Below, piece after piece: positions 17,939-28,400 of a stretch of 64,000 nt of DNA. The stretch's first letter is position 1. Each line of letters begins with the position of its first letter. The stretch lies in the NCBI RefSeq assembly GCF_003144035.1, contig NZ_QFWT01000005.1, positions 248,001 to 312,000 on the forward strand, written 5' to 3'. The position numbers and the translations under genes are program-made. Below the pieces are notes generated by a model. It saw only the letters and a list, made by a program, of their open reading frames with translations. It searched no databases and was not told the origin of the DNA. The DNA is from Vibrio albus. GTDB taxonomy: Bacteria; Pseudomonadota; Gammaproteobacteria; Enterobacterales; Vibrionaceae.

Positions 17939-19387
17939 ATGAAAGGTGATATTGGCGTAATTGGCCTGGCGGTGATGGGACAAAACCTGATCCTGAATAT
18001 GAACGACAACGGTTTTAAAGTAGTCGCATTTAACCGTACTGTATCAAAAGTGGACGAATTTTTAGAAGGCGCGGCAAAAGGCTCCAATATTATTGGGGCT
18101 TCCTCGCTGGAAGATCTGGTGGCGAAGCTGGAAACGCCAAGAAAAGTCATGCTGATGGTACGTGCCGGCGATGTGGTGGATCACTTTATTGATGCACTGG
18201 TGCCTCTGCTGGATGAAGGAGACATCATCATTGATGGCGGTAACTCAAACTATCCGGATACCAACCGCCGAGTAGCAGCGCTTAAAGAAAAAGGTCTGCA
18301 CTACATTGGTACTGGTGTTTCCGGTGGTGAAGAAGGTGCTCGTTTCGGTCCGTCCATTATGCCGGGTGGCTCGCCGGAAGCCTGGCCGCATGTGAAGCCT
18401 ATCTTCCAGGCGATTGCTGCGAAAACCGATGCCGGCGAAGCGTGCTGTGACTGGGTTGGTAAAGATGGTGCCGGCCACTTTGTGAAAATGGTGCACAACG
18501 GGATTGAATATGGTGACATGCAGCTTATCAGCGAAGCGTATCACTTTATGAAAGAAGGTCTGGGCCTTTCTTATGATGAAATGCAGGCCATTTTTGAAGA
18601 GTGGAAATCGACAGAGCTGGATAGCTATCTGATTGACATTACCACCGACATTCTTGGCTATAAAGATGAAGACGGTGAGCCGCTGGTTGAGAAGATTCTG
18701 GACACGGCTGGTCAGAAAGGTACCGGTAAATGGACGGGTATTAACGCTCTGGATTTGGGTATTCCGCTAACGCTGATTACCGAGTCTGTCTTCGCCCGTT
18801 GTCTTTCTGCTCTGAAAGACCAGCGTATTGAAGCTGAAACACTGTTTGGCAAAACCATTGCCAAAGTGGAAGGAAATAAAAAAGAGTGGGTGGATGCTCT
18901 GCGTCAGGCTCTGCTGGCTTCTAAAATCATTTCTTATGCACAAGGCTTTATGCTGATCCGCGAAGCATCAGAAGAAAACGACTGGTCACTGAATTACGGT
19001 AATGTTGCTCTGATGTGGCGCGGTGGCTGTATTATCCGCAGCGCATTCCTTGGCAATATCCGTGATGCGTACGAAACCAATCCGGACCTGAAGTTCCTGG
19101 GTTTAGACCCTTACTTTAAGACCATCCTGACTGAAGGTATGGCTGGCTGGCGTAAAGTGGCCGCTAAGTCGCTGGAAATTGGTCTGCCTATGCCAACCAT
19201 GACATCGGCACTGGCCTTCCTGGATGGTTACACCACATCTCGTCTTCCTGCCAATATGCTGCAGGCTCAGCGCGATTACTTCGGTGCGCACACTTATGAG
19301 CGTGTTGATCAGCCTCGTGGTCAGTTCTTCCATACCAACTGGACGGGAACCGGGGGCGATACCTCTTCTACCACGTACGACGTTTAA
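17939..19387 (+). CDS. gnd: 6-phosphogluconate dehydrogenase (decarboxylating)
   Basis: 482 aa. The N-terminal Rossmann motif is GVIGLAVMGQNLILN, the substrate-binding signature is VSGGEEGARFGPSIMPGGS, and the catalytic segment is FVKMVHNGIEYGDMQL with lysine and asparagine in place. It produces ribulose-5-phosphate, CO2 and NADPH. It lies 12 bp after pgl with GGGGA as ribosome binding site. A terminator follows directly. Confidence 0.96.
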   Translation: MKGDIGVIGLAVMGQNLILNMNDNGFKVVAFNRTVSKVDEFLEGAAKGSNIIGASSLEDLVAKLETPRKVMLMVRAGDVVDHFIDALVPLLDEGDIIIDGGNSNYPDTNRRVAALKEKGLHYIGTGVSGGEEGARFGPSIMPGGSPEAWPHVKPIFQAIAAKTDAGEACCDWVGKDGAGHFVKMVHNGIEYGDMQLISEAYHFMKEGLGLSYDEMQAIFEEWKSTELDSYLIDITTDILGYKDEDGEPLVEKILDTAGQKGTGKWTGINALDLGIPLTLITESVFARCLSALKDQRIEAETLFGKTIAKVEGNKKEWVDALRQALLASKIISYAQGFMLIREASEENDWSLNYGNVALMWRGGCIIRSAFLGNIRDAYETNPDLKFLGLDPYFKTILTEGMAGWRKVAAKSLEIGLPMPTMTSALAFLDGYTTSRLPANMLQAQRDYFGAHTYERVDQPRGQFFHTNWTGTGGDTSSTTYDV

Positions 19388-19402
19388 TTTAAGTTAAGTA
19401 TA

Positions 19403-19437
19403 AAAATACCGCGTTTCGGCGCGGTATTTTTTGTTTT
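19403..19437. terminator. Intrinsic terminator after gnd
   Basis: AAAATACCGCG pairs with CGCGGTATTTT, followed by TTTTGTTTTT. The flanking A-run means it can also serve rhlE on the opposite strand. Confidence 0.92.
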
Positions 19438-19460
19438 TCTTTTTAGCTTCACCAAAGTGG

Positions 19461-20735
19461 CTAACGTGGGCGGTGTTTGCCCCTGTTTTGGTGTATTTTC
19501 AGCTTCGCTTTCATTTTTCGTTTTTCGGCTGAGCGCGAAGGGCGTCTGGAGCGCGGTTGATCTTCTGTAATCACTTCTGTTCCCGGTTCAAAACCGGCCA
19601 GCCACTCCTGTGGTACTCGTTTGTCGATAAGGGTCTCTATGGCCGCAAGCATAGGTTCTTCATCTCTGCTCATCAAGGATACGGCCAGTCCGCTGTTACC
19701 GGCACGACCTGTTCTGCCAATACGGTGGATATAGTCTTCAGCTTTAAACGGCATATCAAAGTTCACCACACATTCCAGCTCGCTGATATCCAGCCCTCGG
19801 GCTGCGACATCGGTGGCTATCAACGCACGCACCTGACCGGCTTTAAAGTCGTCCAGTGCTTTTTGCCGTGCTCCCTGACTTTTATCGCCATTAATAGAAG
19901 CCGCTTTAATGCCATCCAGTTTTAGCTCTTTTACCAGACGATCCGTGCCTTCTTTGGTTTTAGTAAATACCAGTACCTGTTGCCAGTTTCGTGAGCCAAT
20001 CAAATAGGACAGCAGTTCTCGTTTACGTTTTTTATCCACCGGATACAAAATCTGTGAGACGGATTCTGCGGCGCTGTTCTGTGCATGAATCTGGATCTCT
20101 TTCGGTGTAGTCAGTAAGCGGTATGCCAGCGTCTTCACTTTTTTGTCAAAGGTTGCTGAAAACAGCAATGTCTGACGCTTTTCCGGGAGTCTTTTCAGAA
20201 TGCGCTGGATATCCGGCAGGAAGCCCATATCCAGCATGCGGTCTGCTTCATCAAATACCACAGTTTCCGAAAAGCGCAGATCCATCGTTTTGTTATAAGC
20301 GTGATCAAGCAGTCGTCCGGGGGTCGCGACAAGAATATCTGCGCCACTCCTGAGCTTTTCTTTCTGCGGATTCAGGCTAACACCGCCGTAGGCCACGACT
20401 ATTTTAAGTTCCAGCCCTTCAGCGTAACTCAGCAGGTTATCAAAAACTTGCTGAGCCAGTTCTCTGGTTGGTGTCACTATCAGTGCCCGGACGCCATTGA
20501 CAGGCATATTGTCTGCAGGGTCGCTGTTTAACAGAGAATGGATAAGGGGAAGACCAAATGCCGCTGTTTTACCCGTGCCTGTTTGAGCTCCCGCCAGCAG
20601 GTCTTCTCCTTCAAGAACAATAGGAATGGCTTGCGCCTGAATGTCGGTCGGGGACTGGAATCCCAGCTCTGCGACTTTGTCCGTTATTCGTGAATCAAGT
20701 CCGAGCTGAGAAAAACGGATAGTGCTGGATGACAT
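19461..20735 (-). CDS. rhlE: DEAD-box ATP-dependent RNA helicase (RhlE-like)
   Basis: 424 aa. Helicase core motifs in order: Q-motif region LGFQSPTDIQAQ, Walker A AQTGTGKT, PTRELAQQ, DEAD box in VFDEADRMLDMGF, SAT, RGLDI and HRIGRTGR. The C-terminal tail is short, basic and arginine/lysine-rich, suited to RNA binding. The protein probably remodels RNA in ribosome assembly or mRNA decay. RhlE is favoured over SrmB or DeaD by the LDMGFLPDI motif and the short tail, but the paralogue call is inferred. Confidence 0.9.
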   Translation of the reverse strand: MSSSTIRFSQLGLDSRITDKVAELGFQSPTDIQAQAIPIVLEGEDLLAGAQTGTGKTAAFGLPLIHSLLNSDPADNMPVNGVRALIVTPTRELAQQVFDNLLSYAEGLELKIVVAYGGVSLNPQKEKLRSGADILVATPGRLLDHAYNKTMDLRFSETVVFDEADRMLDMGFLPDIQRILKRLPEKRQTLLFSATFDKKVKTLAYRLLTTPKEIQIHAQNSAAESVSQILYPVDKKRKRELLSYLIGSRNWQQVLVFTKTKEGTDRLVKELKLDGIKAASINGDKSQGARQKALDDFKAGQVRALIATDVAARGLDISELECVVNFDMPFKAEDYIHRIGRTGRAGNSGLAVSLMSRDEEPMLAAIETLIDKRVPQEWLAGFEPGTEVITEDQPRSRRPSRSAEKRKMKAKLKIHQNRGKHRPR

Positions 20736-20824
20736 GGTAATACCTGCGACATGGGAAAGGAGGCGCGATATTAGCAGAGAATCATCCGGGTAACTAGGGC
20801 GTGGCCTGGAGAGTGTTTAATCTA

Positions 20825-21889
20825 TTACTGTACGAACCCCACTGGTTGTGGAATGCCATTAACAGTATCAATCAGGTGAAGAGTTCTGGTTTCTGCATCA
20901 ATCTGGATTAACTGCAGGCAGTGTGCATCCTGAGCGGCAATGATGGCCTGATATCCCATCAGCGTCAGATCCCGGGGCGTTTGCGCACAATAGAGCCGAT
21001 CACATAATGTGAGTATTCCGCTATCCGGATCGATACTAAACAGAACGATACTGTCTTCTCCCCGGTTAGACACCAGCAGAAATTGCCCGTCTTCAGTGAT
21101 GACACATCCTGCGGCACTGCTTTCTGCGTTTTCCAGAGTGGCTGGCACACATTGGGTGGCGGTAAATAGTGGTCGCTTTGTGTCCGGCTCCCGGCTAATA
21201 CTGTAAACAGTCACAGTGTTGCTGATTTCGCTTAGCAGGTAGGCAAAGCGGCTATGGTTTCCGAGGCGCATAATGCGTGAGCCCGACCCTAAAGGAGCGT
21301 CAATGGCTCTTTCATCAATCATAGTTAAGTGTCCACCCTGTAAAGAATACAGACACACGCTGTCTGTGCCCATATCAACAGAACAGGCCCATGCTTCGTC
21401 GCTGAACTGGCTAATATGATGCGGATGACAGGCAGCCTGACGAATGTCGTCACTGCGTGGACGGTAGGTATGTGGGGTAACATCTGTCATCCGGATAACA
21501 TCGTCAATAAGCAGTAGCGTATCGACTCCGTCATGGAAAGAAGAGCCCAGCATCTGCTTACCGTGATCCTGCTCAGTGACGGGACAGAGGTGGGAAAATG
21601 AGCTGATAAAATAGGGAACGGAATAGTCGTTGTCTACGACCAAGTCACCATCATCAGAAGTCAGGACACGCAGGCCCGAACTGGACGTCTTCTCATCCCG
21701 GAAAGAAAGCAGCCACTTGTTATCCTTGCCGTTGTTACTACTATCGTAGCGAATAATCGCTCCCGGCTTTTCCGTGCATGAATAGACGTATTGGGCATCA
21801 AGTTGCCCATCGTCAACGGATACCCGGTAAAGTCCACGGCCTTGTGCTTTATTATCCCCGTAAGTGATAACAAGTGTTTCTTTAACCAT
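20825..21889 (-). CDS. Lactonase-family seven-bladed beta-propeller protein
   Basis: 354 aa without signal peptide. It has repeating beta-propeller strands and the LLVSNRGEDSIVLFSID segment typical of the YbhE/carboxymuconate-cyclase lactonase family (PF10282). Members hydrolyse sugar lactones such as 6-phosphogluconolactone; because pgl is present elsewhere in this window, this member probably acts on another sugar lactone. It follows a Gfo/Idh/MocA dehydrogenase gene by 57 bp on the same strand, a pairing that suggests oxidation of a sugar followed by lactone opening. Confidence 0.8.
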   Translation of the reverse strand: MVKETLVITYGDNKAQGRGLYRVSVDDGQLDAQYVYSCTEKPGAIIRYDSSNNGKDNKWLLSFRDEKTSSSGLRVLTSDDGDLVVDNDYSVPYFISSFSHLCPVTEQDHGKQMLGSSFHDGVDTLLLIDDVIRMTDVTPHTYRPRSDDIRQAACHPHHISQFSDEAWACSVDMGTDSVCLYSLQGGHLTMIDERAIDAPLGSGSRIMRLGNHSRFAYLLSEISNTVTVYSISREPDTKRPLFTATQCVPATLENAESSAAGCVITEDGQFLLVSNRGEDSIVLFSIDPDSGILTLCDRLYCAQTPRDLTLMGYQAIIAAQDAHCLQLIQIDAETRTLHLIDTVNGIPQPVGFVQ

Positions 21890-21946
21890 TGTGTGTCCTT
21901 GTGTGTGGGGGGCGCTCTTATCCCGCTTTCGTTATACAGGCATTAG

Positions 21947-22936
21947 TTACTGAAAAACGATACCGGCTTGTTTTCTGCCCTGAGTCAGGATCTGCATAAC
22001 GGCTACAGAGTGCTCCAGATAGCGGTAGCATTCGTCGTAGCGGCCTTCAGAATACATCTGATAGAAGTGACGGAATTCGTATTCCATATGGTTGTCCGCA
22101 TGATTCGCGTTGAAGAACTGTTTTTCACCTTTAACCTCTAGCTCTACTGATGCCGCCACATTCGGGGGGCTGGTGAGCGTCAGGCAGCCGTCCAGTCCCT
22201 GAATCACAACCTGACCGGGGCTGGCAGAATCTTTCGCACCTGTACAGACAGAAATAAAGTCAGGATATTGCATGACCATCACACCGGAGGTATCAATACC
22301 GTTAAAGCCTTTATTGCAGGTATAAGTGACCTGTTCCGGCGCACCAAACAGATAACATGACAGGTGAATATTGTAGATATTGATATCATACAGAGCCCCG
22401 CCCGACATTGCCGGATCAAAGGCGGGGTGGACATGACCTTCCAGATATTGATGATAGCGACTGGATAGCTGGGAATAGTTACTCTGAACAAATTTGATAG
22501 GGCCGATTTTTGCCAGGCACTCTTTCATAATCTGAACGTTAGGGGCGTAGATGTTGGTAATCGCCTCAAACAAGAAACATTGATTTTCTTTCGCCAGCCC
22601 GGTGAGTTCAATCAACTCCTGATCATCTGACGTAAACGGCTTTTCACAGATAACATGCTTGTTCGCCTTTAAAGCAGACAAGGTGTACTCATAATGCAGT
22701 TTGTTGGGGATACCCAAATAGATAAAATCTATCTCTGGGTCATTAAGCATGTGTGCATAATCGGTGTAAAGTTTATTGATGGTGTATTCATCACACAGTG
22801 CCTGGCCTTTTTCGGCACTGCTTTCTCTGACACAAATGGCTTCACATGTGATTTCCTGGATGTTGTTCAGTGCATCCAGACACCACTTAACGATATTTCC
22901 TGCTCCGACAATTCCAACTCGCATTTCAAATTCCAT
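21947..22936 (-). CDS. Gfo/Idh/MocA-family oxidoreductase
   Basis: 329 aa. The N-terminal NAD(P)-binding motif is VGIVGAGNI and the family signature is CEKPF (E98-K99-P100). A C-terminal alpha/beta substrate domain follows. The ATG at 22924 (MRVGIVG) is an equally good start. It probably oxidises a sugar or inositol derivative. It is divergent from a DeoR regulator and followed by a lactonase-like gene, so the three likely form one catabolic unit of unknown substrate. Confidence 0.87.
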   Translation of the reverse strand: MEFEMRVGIVGAGNIVKWCLDALNNIQEITCEAICVRESSAEKGQALCDEYTINKLYTDYAHMLNDPEIDFIYLGIPNKLHYEYTLSALKANKHVICEKPFTSDDQELIELTGLAKENQCFLFEAITNIYAPNVQIMKECLAKIGPIKFVQSNYSQLSSRYHQYLEGHVHPAFDPAMSGGALYDINIYNIHLSCYLFGAPEQVTYTCNKGFNGIDTSGVMVMQYPDFISVCTGAKDSASPGQVVIQGLDGCLTLTSPPNVAASVELEVKGEKQFFNANHADNHMEYEFRHFYQMYSEGRYDECYRYLEHSVAVMQILTQGRKQAGIVFQ

Positions 22937-23152
22937 TACATTAACTTAAAAACACGTAAGTGAATTTGCCTTTGTACCACACAAATGTCAAGTGAATTTA
23001 TTCTTCTACAAGACTTCACGCATAGTTAAGGGATATTTTACCGATTTAGGGTTTGAGAGCCTATTTGGTAAGTGATTGTGCGTGAAAGGAAGTGTCGCAG
23101 TAAAATGTTTAAGGTATACTGCAGCGTAGAGTGGAAGATGCAGGGGGAATAG

Positions 23153-23905
23153 ATGACTCAGGATGAACGTTTGATTGAGCTGGAGGCGCGGATCCACAGC
23201 CAGGGAAAAGTGACGCTGGAAGATATTTGTCAGCAGTATCAGATCTCTTATGATTCAGCGCGCCGCGATCTGGTCAAGCTGGCCAAACGGCCAGGGATTT
23301 TGCGCATCCGGGGCGGGGCTATTCTTGATGAGAAAAAAGCGAGTCTTCCATACAGTGAGCGGGCTGAGTCTGACCCGGTTAAACAGAAACTCGCTGCTTA
23401 TGGCGCATCGCTGGTGGAAGAGCATGACATTGTGTTCATTGATGCCGGTACCACGGGCGCTTTATTGGCTGGCTGCCTGAATGTGCCTGTAAGTGTCATT
23501 ACTAATTCGCTTGAAAGCCTGAGTCAGTTAAGCAGTAAAACCGAGATAAGAAAATGTGTGTTAGGGGGAATGTTTGATGACTTTTCTCACGCAGTGTTAG
23601 GTGATGTGACTATTGAACAGATAAAAAAATATCAGGCTAACAGAGCCTTTATTGGTGTCAGTGCACTGTCTGAATCTGGTATTACGACGGATACCGAGAT
23701 GGACGCCAATCTTAAAGTTGCCATGGCTCAGCAGTCGAAACAGGTTATCTGTATTACCACCGAGAAAAAATTCAACACTCAGCTTATGTTTCAGTCTTGC
23801 AGCTGGTCTGATATCGACTGCGTTATCACCAACCAGCGTCCGCCGGAAAATATTGTCAGTCAACTGGAAAGGTACGACGTTGAATTGATGATAGTGGAAG
23901 GCTGA
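23153..23905 (+). CDS. DeoR-family transcriptional repressor
   Basis: 250 aa. The N-terminal winged helix (ISYDSARRDLVKLAKRPGILRIRGGAI) is followed by the DeoR sensor domain with the DAGTT phosphate-binding loop. The effector is presumably a phosphorylated sugar. It is transcribed away from the Gfo/lactonase pair and probably controls it. GGGGG lies before the ATG. A frameshifted, diverged copy of its 3' part lies at 28640-28853, on the far side of the RND efflux operon. Confidence 0.88.
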   Translation: MTQDERLIELEARIHSQGKVTLEDICQQYQISYDSARRDLVKLAKRPGILRIRGGAILDEKKASLPYSERAESDPVKQKLAAYGASLVEEHDIVFIDAGTTGALLAGCLNVPVSVITNSLESLSQLSSKTEIRKCVLGGMFDDFSHAVLGDVTIEQIKKYQANRAFIGVSALSESGITTDTEMDANLKVAMAQQSKQVICITTEKKFNTQLMFQSCSWSDIDCVITNQRPPENIVSQLERYDVELMIVEG

Positions 23906-24092
23906 TTAGCTCTCTGGATACCATAACGCGGTTGGACTGACTGTTCAGGTTGGCTGAATCAGTCCAGAATCCATAAAAAGCCGATATGTTTCAGAGTATT
24001 ACAATGGTTACAAAATATAAATTGTTTAATTCTTTTCATTGAGGCTTTTGTTAATGTGCATCTGGTTTATATGCGCATTTTGAGAGGGAGTG

Positions 24093-25430
24093 ATGAAAAA
24101 TAAATGGTTCCGCTTGTTTGTCAGGGGTGTTTTGCCTCTTCTGTTGTTGGCGGGCGCAGGTGTGTTTGTACAACAAATGATGCAAAGTAAACCAGAGGTA
24201 GCGAAAGAAGCAGAAGAAAAAAGCTACAAGGTGAATGTATTCGAAGTCGCTCATGGTAACTATCATCCTGAAGTTGAGTTATTTGGCAAAGTAGCGGCAC
24301 CGCGTCGCCATCTGATTTCCAGTGAGATCTCGGGGCGTCTGCTTAGTGTGGATGTGAAAGAAGGTCAGCGGGTGTTAGAGAAACAAGCGTTGCTGAACAT
24401 AGATCCTTATCAAGCGCGACAAAATCTGGACTGCAAACAGTTGGAAATAGATGCTGTCCATGCCGATATTCGCCAGGCGCAACAGGAAGACAAACAAGAT
24501 CGTAAAGAAATGGAAGTACTCAAACGTATTCTGGCCAGCAAACAAAAGCAACTTGATGCCTTCAGGCATATGAACAAGCTGAAGTTATTATCTGACGAAG
24601 CGCTGGAGCAAAAGTTTCAAGACAGCGCGAATCAAGAACTGACATTGCAGCGTTTGGCAGCAAAAATTGAAAACCATGAGGCGCGCCTGGATAGACTGCA
24701 AGTTAAGTTAAAATTAGGGCAGACGGAAGTGGTCCGGCTGAAGCGCAACTTGGCGAGCACCCTGGTTACGGCTCCATTTACCGGTCAGTTGGTGGGTACC
24801 TTACCTCAGCCGGGGCAAAACGTCAGCGTGGGTATGCGTCTGCTTGAATTGTTGGATACGGGGCATAAAGAAGTACAGACTCAGCTGCCGGCACGCATCT
24901 ACAGTAAATTGCTCTCACCTAATGGTGAAGTTCTGCCGGCCCAAGGCTACATACAGGTCGGCGAGCAGCATCTACGGCTGGAGCTGGTGCGCCTTGCCGG
25001 CGAATTGACCGCTGGCTCCGCTGGCCGCACCGCCTATTTCCGCGTATTGGATCAGCCTGAACTTGTCCTGGCAGGCCAGGCGGTGCGACTCAAGTTGCAA
25101 TTGCCGTCATTGGCTCAAGTTGTGGCTTTGCCGCGCAGCGCCTTGTTTGATGAAACACGTGTTTATTTGATCAACGAAGACTCCCGTGAATTGAAAAAGC
25201 TGACGGTGGAGGTATTGGGTGCCCACCAGGCGGATGTTGAAACGCCAACAGTATTGGTGCGCGGCCAAGGCCTAAATGACGGCCAGCGTTTGCTCAATAC
25301 CAGAATCGCGAATGTTACTTCCGGTATGAAAGTGGCGATTGAAGGTGAGGAGCCCGAAGCTACTGAGCCAGAAATCAAGTCTGAGTCGGCAGAGCAAGGT
25401 GCCACGCCTCAACAGGAGACTCAGGCATGA
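24093..25430 (+). CDS. RND efflux periplasmic adaptor (membrane fusion protein)
   Basis: 445 aa from the ATG at 24093, which has GAGGGAG before it; a GTG lies immediately upstream. The N-terminal membrane anchor (WFRLFVRGVLPLLLLAGAGVF) is followed by a lipoyl half (SGRLLSVDVKEGQRV), a long alpha-helical hairpin (residues about 100-220), the second lipoyl half (APFTGQLVGTLPQPGQNV) and beta-barrel domains. It bridges the RND pump to an outer membrane channel, which is not encoded here. The last 35 residues are acidic and low-complexity. It overlaps the pump gene by 4 bp. The gene becomes distinctly GC-rich towards its 3' end. Confidence 0.9.
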   Translation: MKNKWFRLFVRGVLPLLLLAGAGVFVQQMMQSKPEVAKEAEEKSYKVNVFEVAHGNYHPEVELFGKVAAPRRHLISSEISGRLLSVDVKEGQRVLEKQALLNIDPYQARQNLDCKQLEIDAVHADIRQAQQEDKQDRKEMEVLKRILASKQKQLDAFRHMNKLKLLSDEALEQKFQDSANQELTLQRLAAKIENHEARLDRLQVKLKLGQTEVVRLKRNLASTLVTAPFTGQLVGTLPQPGQNVSVGMRLLELLDTGHKEVQTQLPARIYSKLLSPNGEVLPAQGYIQVGEQHLRLELVRLAGELTAGSAGRTAYFRVLDQPELVLAGQAVRLKLQLPSLAQVVALPRSALFDETRVYLINEDSRELKKLTVEVLGAHQADVETPTVLVRGQGLNDGQRLLNTRIANVTSGMKVAIEGEEPEATEPEIKSESAEQGATPQQETQA

Positions 25431-28400
25431 TGCAGATGCAACAGGGCTTGTTTGCCTACTTCGTTAAACACAGGGTGGCCGCTAATATCCTTATGCTGAT
25501 CATGATCGGCTTTGGCTTGGTGGGTGCGCTGGGCATGAAGCAGAACTTTATGCCGGAAATTCAGCCCAAGCAGATCAATATGAGTATCGCCTGGCCAGGT
25601 GCCAGCGCCGAGGATGTGGCGCGCTGGCTGGCCAAACCGTTAAGCAATCGGCTGGAGCCGCTGGAAGGCATGGATCAGGTTTCCTCGTCCAGTAACTCGG
25701 GCTGGGTGAACTTCTGGCTGAAGTTTGAGCATGATGTTGACCTGACCGATGCGTTAACCCAGGTCAAGGAAGTGGTGGATGGCTATCCAGATATGCCGGC
25801 GGAGGCCAAGCGACCCGATATTCGCAAGAGCGAGTTTAAAGAAACGGTGTTCAATCTGGCGCTGACGACGGATGGCGATTTGGATGAGATAAGGCCGTTG
25901 GCGATCAAGCTGAAAGCCGAGCTGTTGGCCTTGGGCGTTCCCCAGGTTCGGTTGTCCGGTCTGAAGCGAGAAGAAATGCGCCTGTCCGTGCCGGTTGAAC
26001 AACTTAAGGCTATGGATATGGGCCTGAGCCAATTGGCGGATCAGGTGGCGACCAAGAACCGGGATTACTCCGCCAGCAGCGTGGGCGAAGGCTTTGAACG
26101 CCGCGCCTTGCGCAGTCAGGGGTTCAGTGACCAACTGGCTGAGATCGCCCGGCTTCCGATCCGCACGAAGGCGGGTGAAACCAGTTTGGGGGAAGTGGCA
26201 GAGTTGCAGCGCAGAACCGTCCCTGGAGAAACCAGTTTACAGGTTAATGGCAAGACCGCAGTTGAGTTGATCCTGTATCGTTCAAAAGATATTGACTCGG
26301 TTACTATAGCCAACTGGGTCAAACCATGGCTGGCCGAGACCCAAGCTGAGCTGCCTGTTGGCATAGAGCTGACAGAGATCTTCAGCATGGCCGAATATGT
26401 GGCGGAAAGTCAGGAAATGTTACTCAGTAACGCCTTGATAGGGCTGTTGTTGGTATTGGTGCTGCTGTTCTTTATGCTGAACCGCCGCGTCGCCTTCTGG
26501 ACGGCGGTAGGCGTGCCTGTCTCCATCCTGGCCAGTCTGGCGCTCCTTTACGGCCAGGATCAGACGCTGAACTTCTTTACCATATTCGCCATGTTGATGG
26601 CGTTGGGCATTATCGTGGATGACGCCATTGTGGTGGGCGAGGAGTCGCTGACCCTCTATCAAAAAGGACATTCCCCGCAAGAGGCCGCCTGGCTTGGTGC
26701 TAAGCGCATGTTTGGACCTGTAATGGCGTCTTCTTTGACCACAATCGCCGCCTTCTCTCCCTTGCTGTTTTTGCCTGGGGCAGAAGGACAGATACTTAAG
26801 CCTATTCCCCTGGTGGTCATCTGTGTGGTGGTCGCTTCCCTGATCGAGTGTTTTGTGATCATGCCAGCCCACTTGCGGCATAGTTTTGAAAAGATGGAAA
26901 ACGCCGAGCCCAGTCGTTTTCGTCAGGCGCTGGAGGGAGGAATAGAGCGCCTGCGGCAGGGACCCTATCGCAAGCTGGCTGGCTTTGCCCTCGAATTTCG
27001 TTTCCTCAGCGTTTCGCTTGCCCTGACATCTCTGATCGTGATGATCGGAATGGTAAGCAGTGGTCAGATCGGATTTAAGCAGAATATTAATGCTGAAAAC
27101 GATCAGATCTGGACCGGGATGCGGTTTGTCGCCGGTACGCCGGAAGCGGAAATAGACGCCTTTGCCGAACAAGCCATGGTTGCGCTCACCGCCACAGACG
27201 CCGGGATTGCCCCTGATGAAACGCTGGTGAAGAACGTGGTCGATAGCCGCGATTACCATGGCAACGTATTGAATATGCTGGTTACCTTAACGCCCAGGGA
27301 TAAGCGTGAGATCACCAATAATGGTTTCCTTAAAGCCTGGAAAAGTCGGTTGGACGCCAACTCCTGGATCTCTCGTATCTATATGGGCAGTGAAAGCGGC
27401 GGCGGCAGTAAGGATGCTAATCAGCTGAGATTATTTCTGGCCGGCGATGTGCCGCTGGAGACGCTGGAGCAGGCATCGCGGGATCTGCAGGATAAACTGG
27501 CGCGCTATCCAGAGTTGCAGGAGATCGAGGATAATCTGGGGGAAGGAGAAGAGCAGTTAAACTTCTCGTTAACACCAGCGGCGCGCGCGTTAAATATCAG
27601 TGCGGCGGATATCAGCCGCCAGATCCGCACAGCTCTGGACGGTAAGGTGATCCAAAAGTTTGTCCGCTACGGTGAGGAAATGGAATTTATCATTTCCCTG
27701 CCCGAAGCGGATCGAGAACGCCTGAATATGTTGGCCCAGGTGCCGGTGATGACGCCACAAGGAAAACTGGTTCCGCTCGGAACCCTGGTCGAATTTTCAT
27801 CGGATCAGGGCAGTGCCAGTCTGTATCACAGAAATGGCGAGATGGGTGTGCAGGTCAGTGCCAAGCTGGTGTCGGATGACACCAAAATGAATGAACTGAG
27901 GAAGGAAATTTACGATCAGGTGCTGCCTCAGATCCTGGACAGGTACAACCTAAAAGCCAGATTTACCGGTAACAATCATCAAATGGCCGAGATGCAACGC
28001 AATTTGACTACCGCCGCAATCGCCGCTTTGGTGTTGATTTACCTTATCCTGGCCTGGAGCTTTGCTTCCTGGAGCTGGCCTATTGCCGTGATCCTGGCTA
28101 TTCCTTTAGGTATTACGGGAGCTTTAGCTGGTCATTGGGTCTTAGGGCTGGATCTCAATATGCTGTCCATATTTGGTCTGTTTGCCGTGGGCGGTATTAT
28201 CGTCAACGACTCTATTATTCTGGTAAGTCGTTACCGTGAGCTTAAAGAAGAGGGTATGGAACGTAAAGCGGCCATCGTCGAAGCCTCAGTGCAGCGTTTT
28301 CGCGCCGTGATCCTGACAACGCTGACCACTGTTTGCGGTTTGTTGCCTATACTATTTGAACAATCTGTCAACGCTCAGTTGGTGCGTTCCATGGCCACTT

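Noticed and set aside
26420..27259. 279-codon minus-strand frame inside the RND pump gene
   Set aside because: Antisense shadow caused by GC-rich codon use; histidine- and glutamine-rich low-quality translation.
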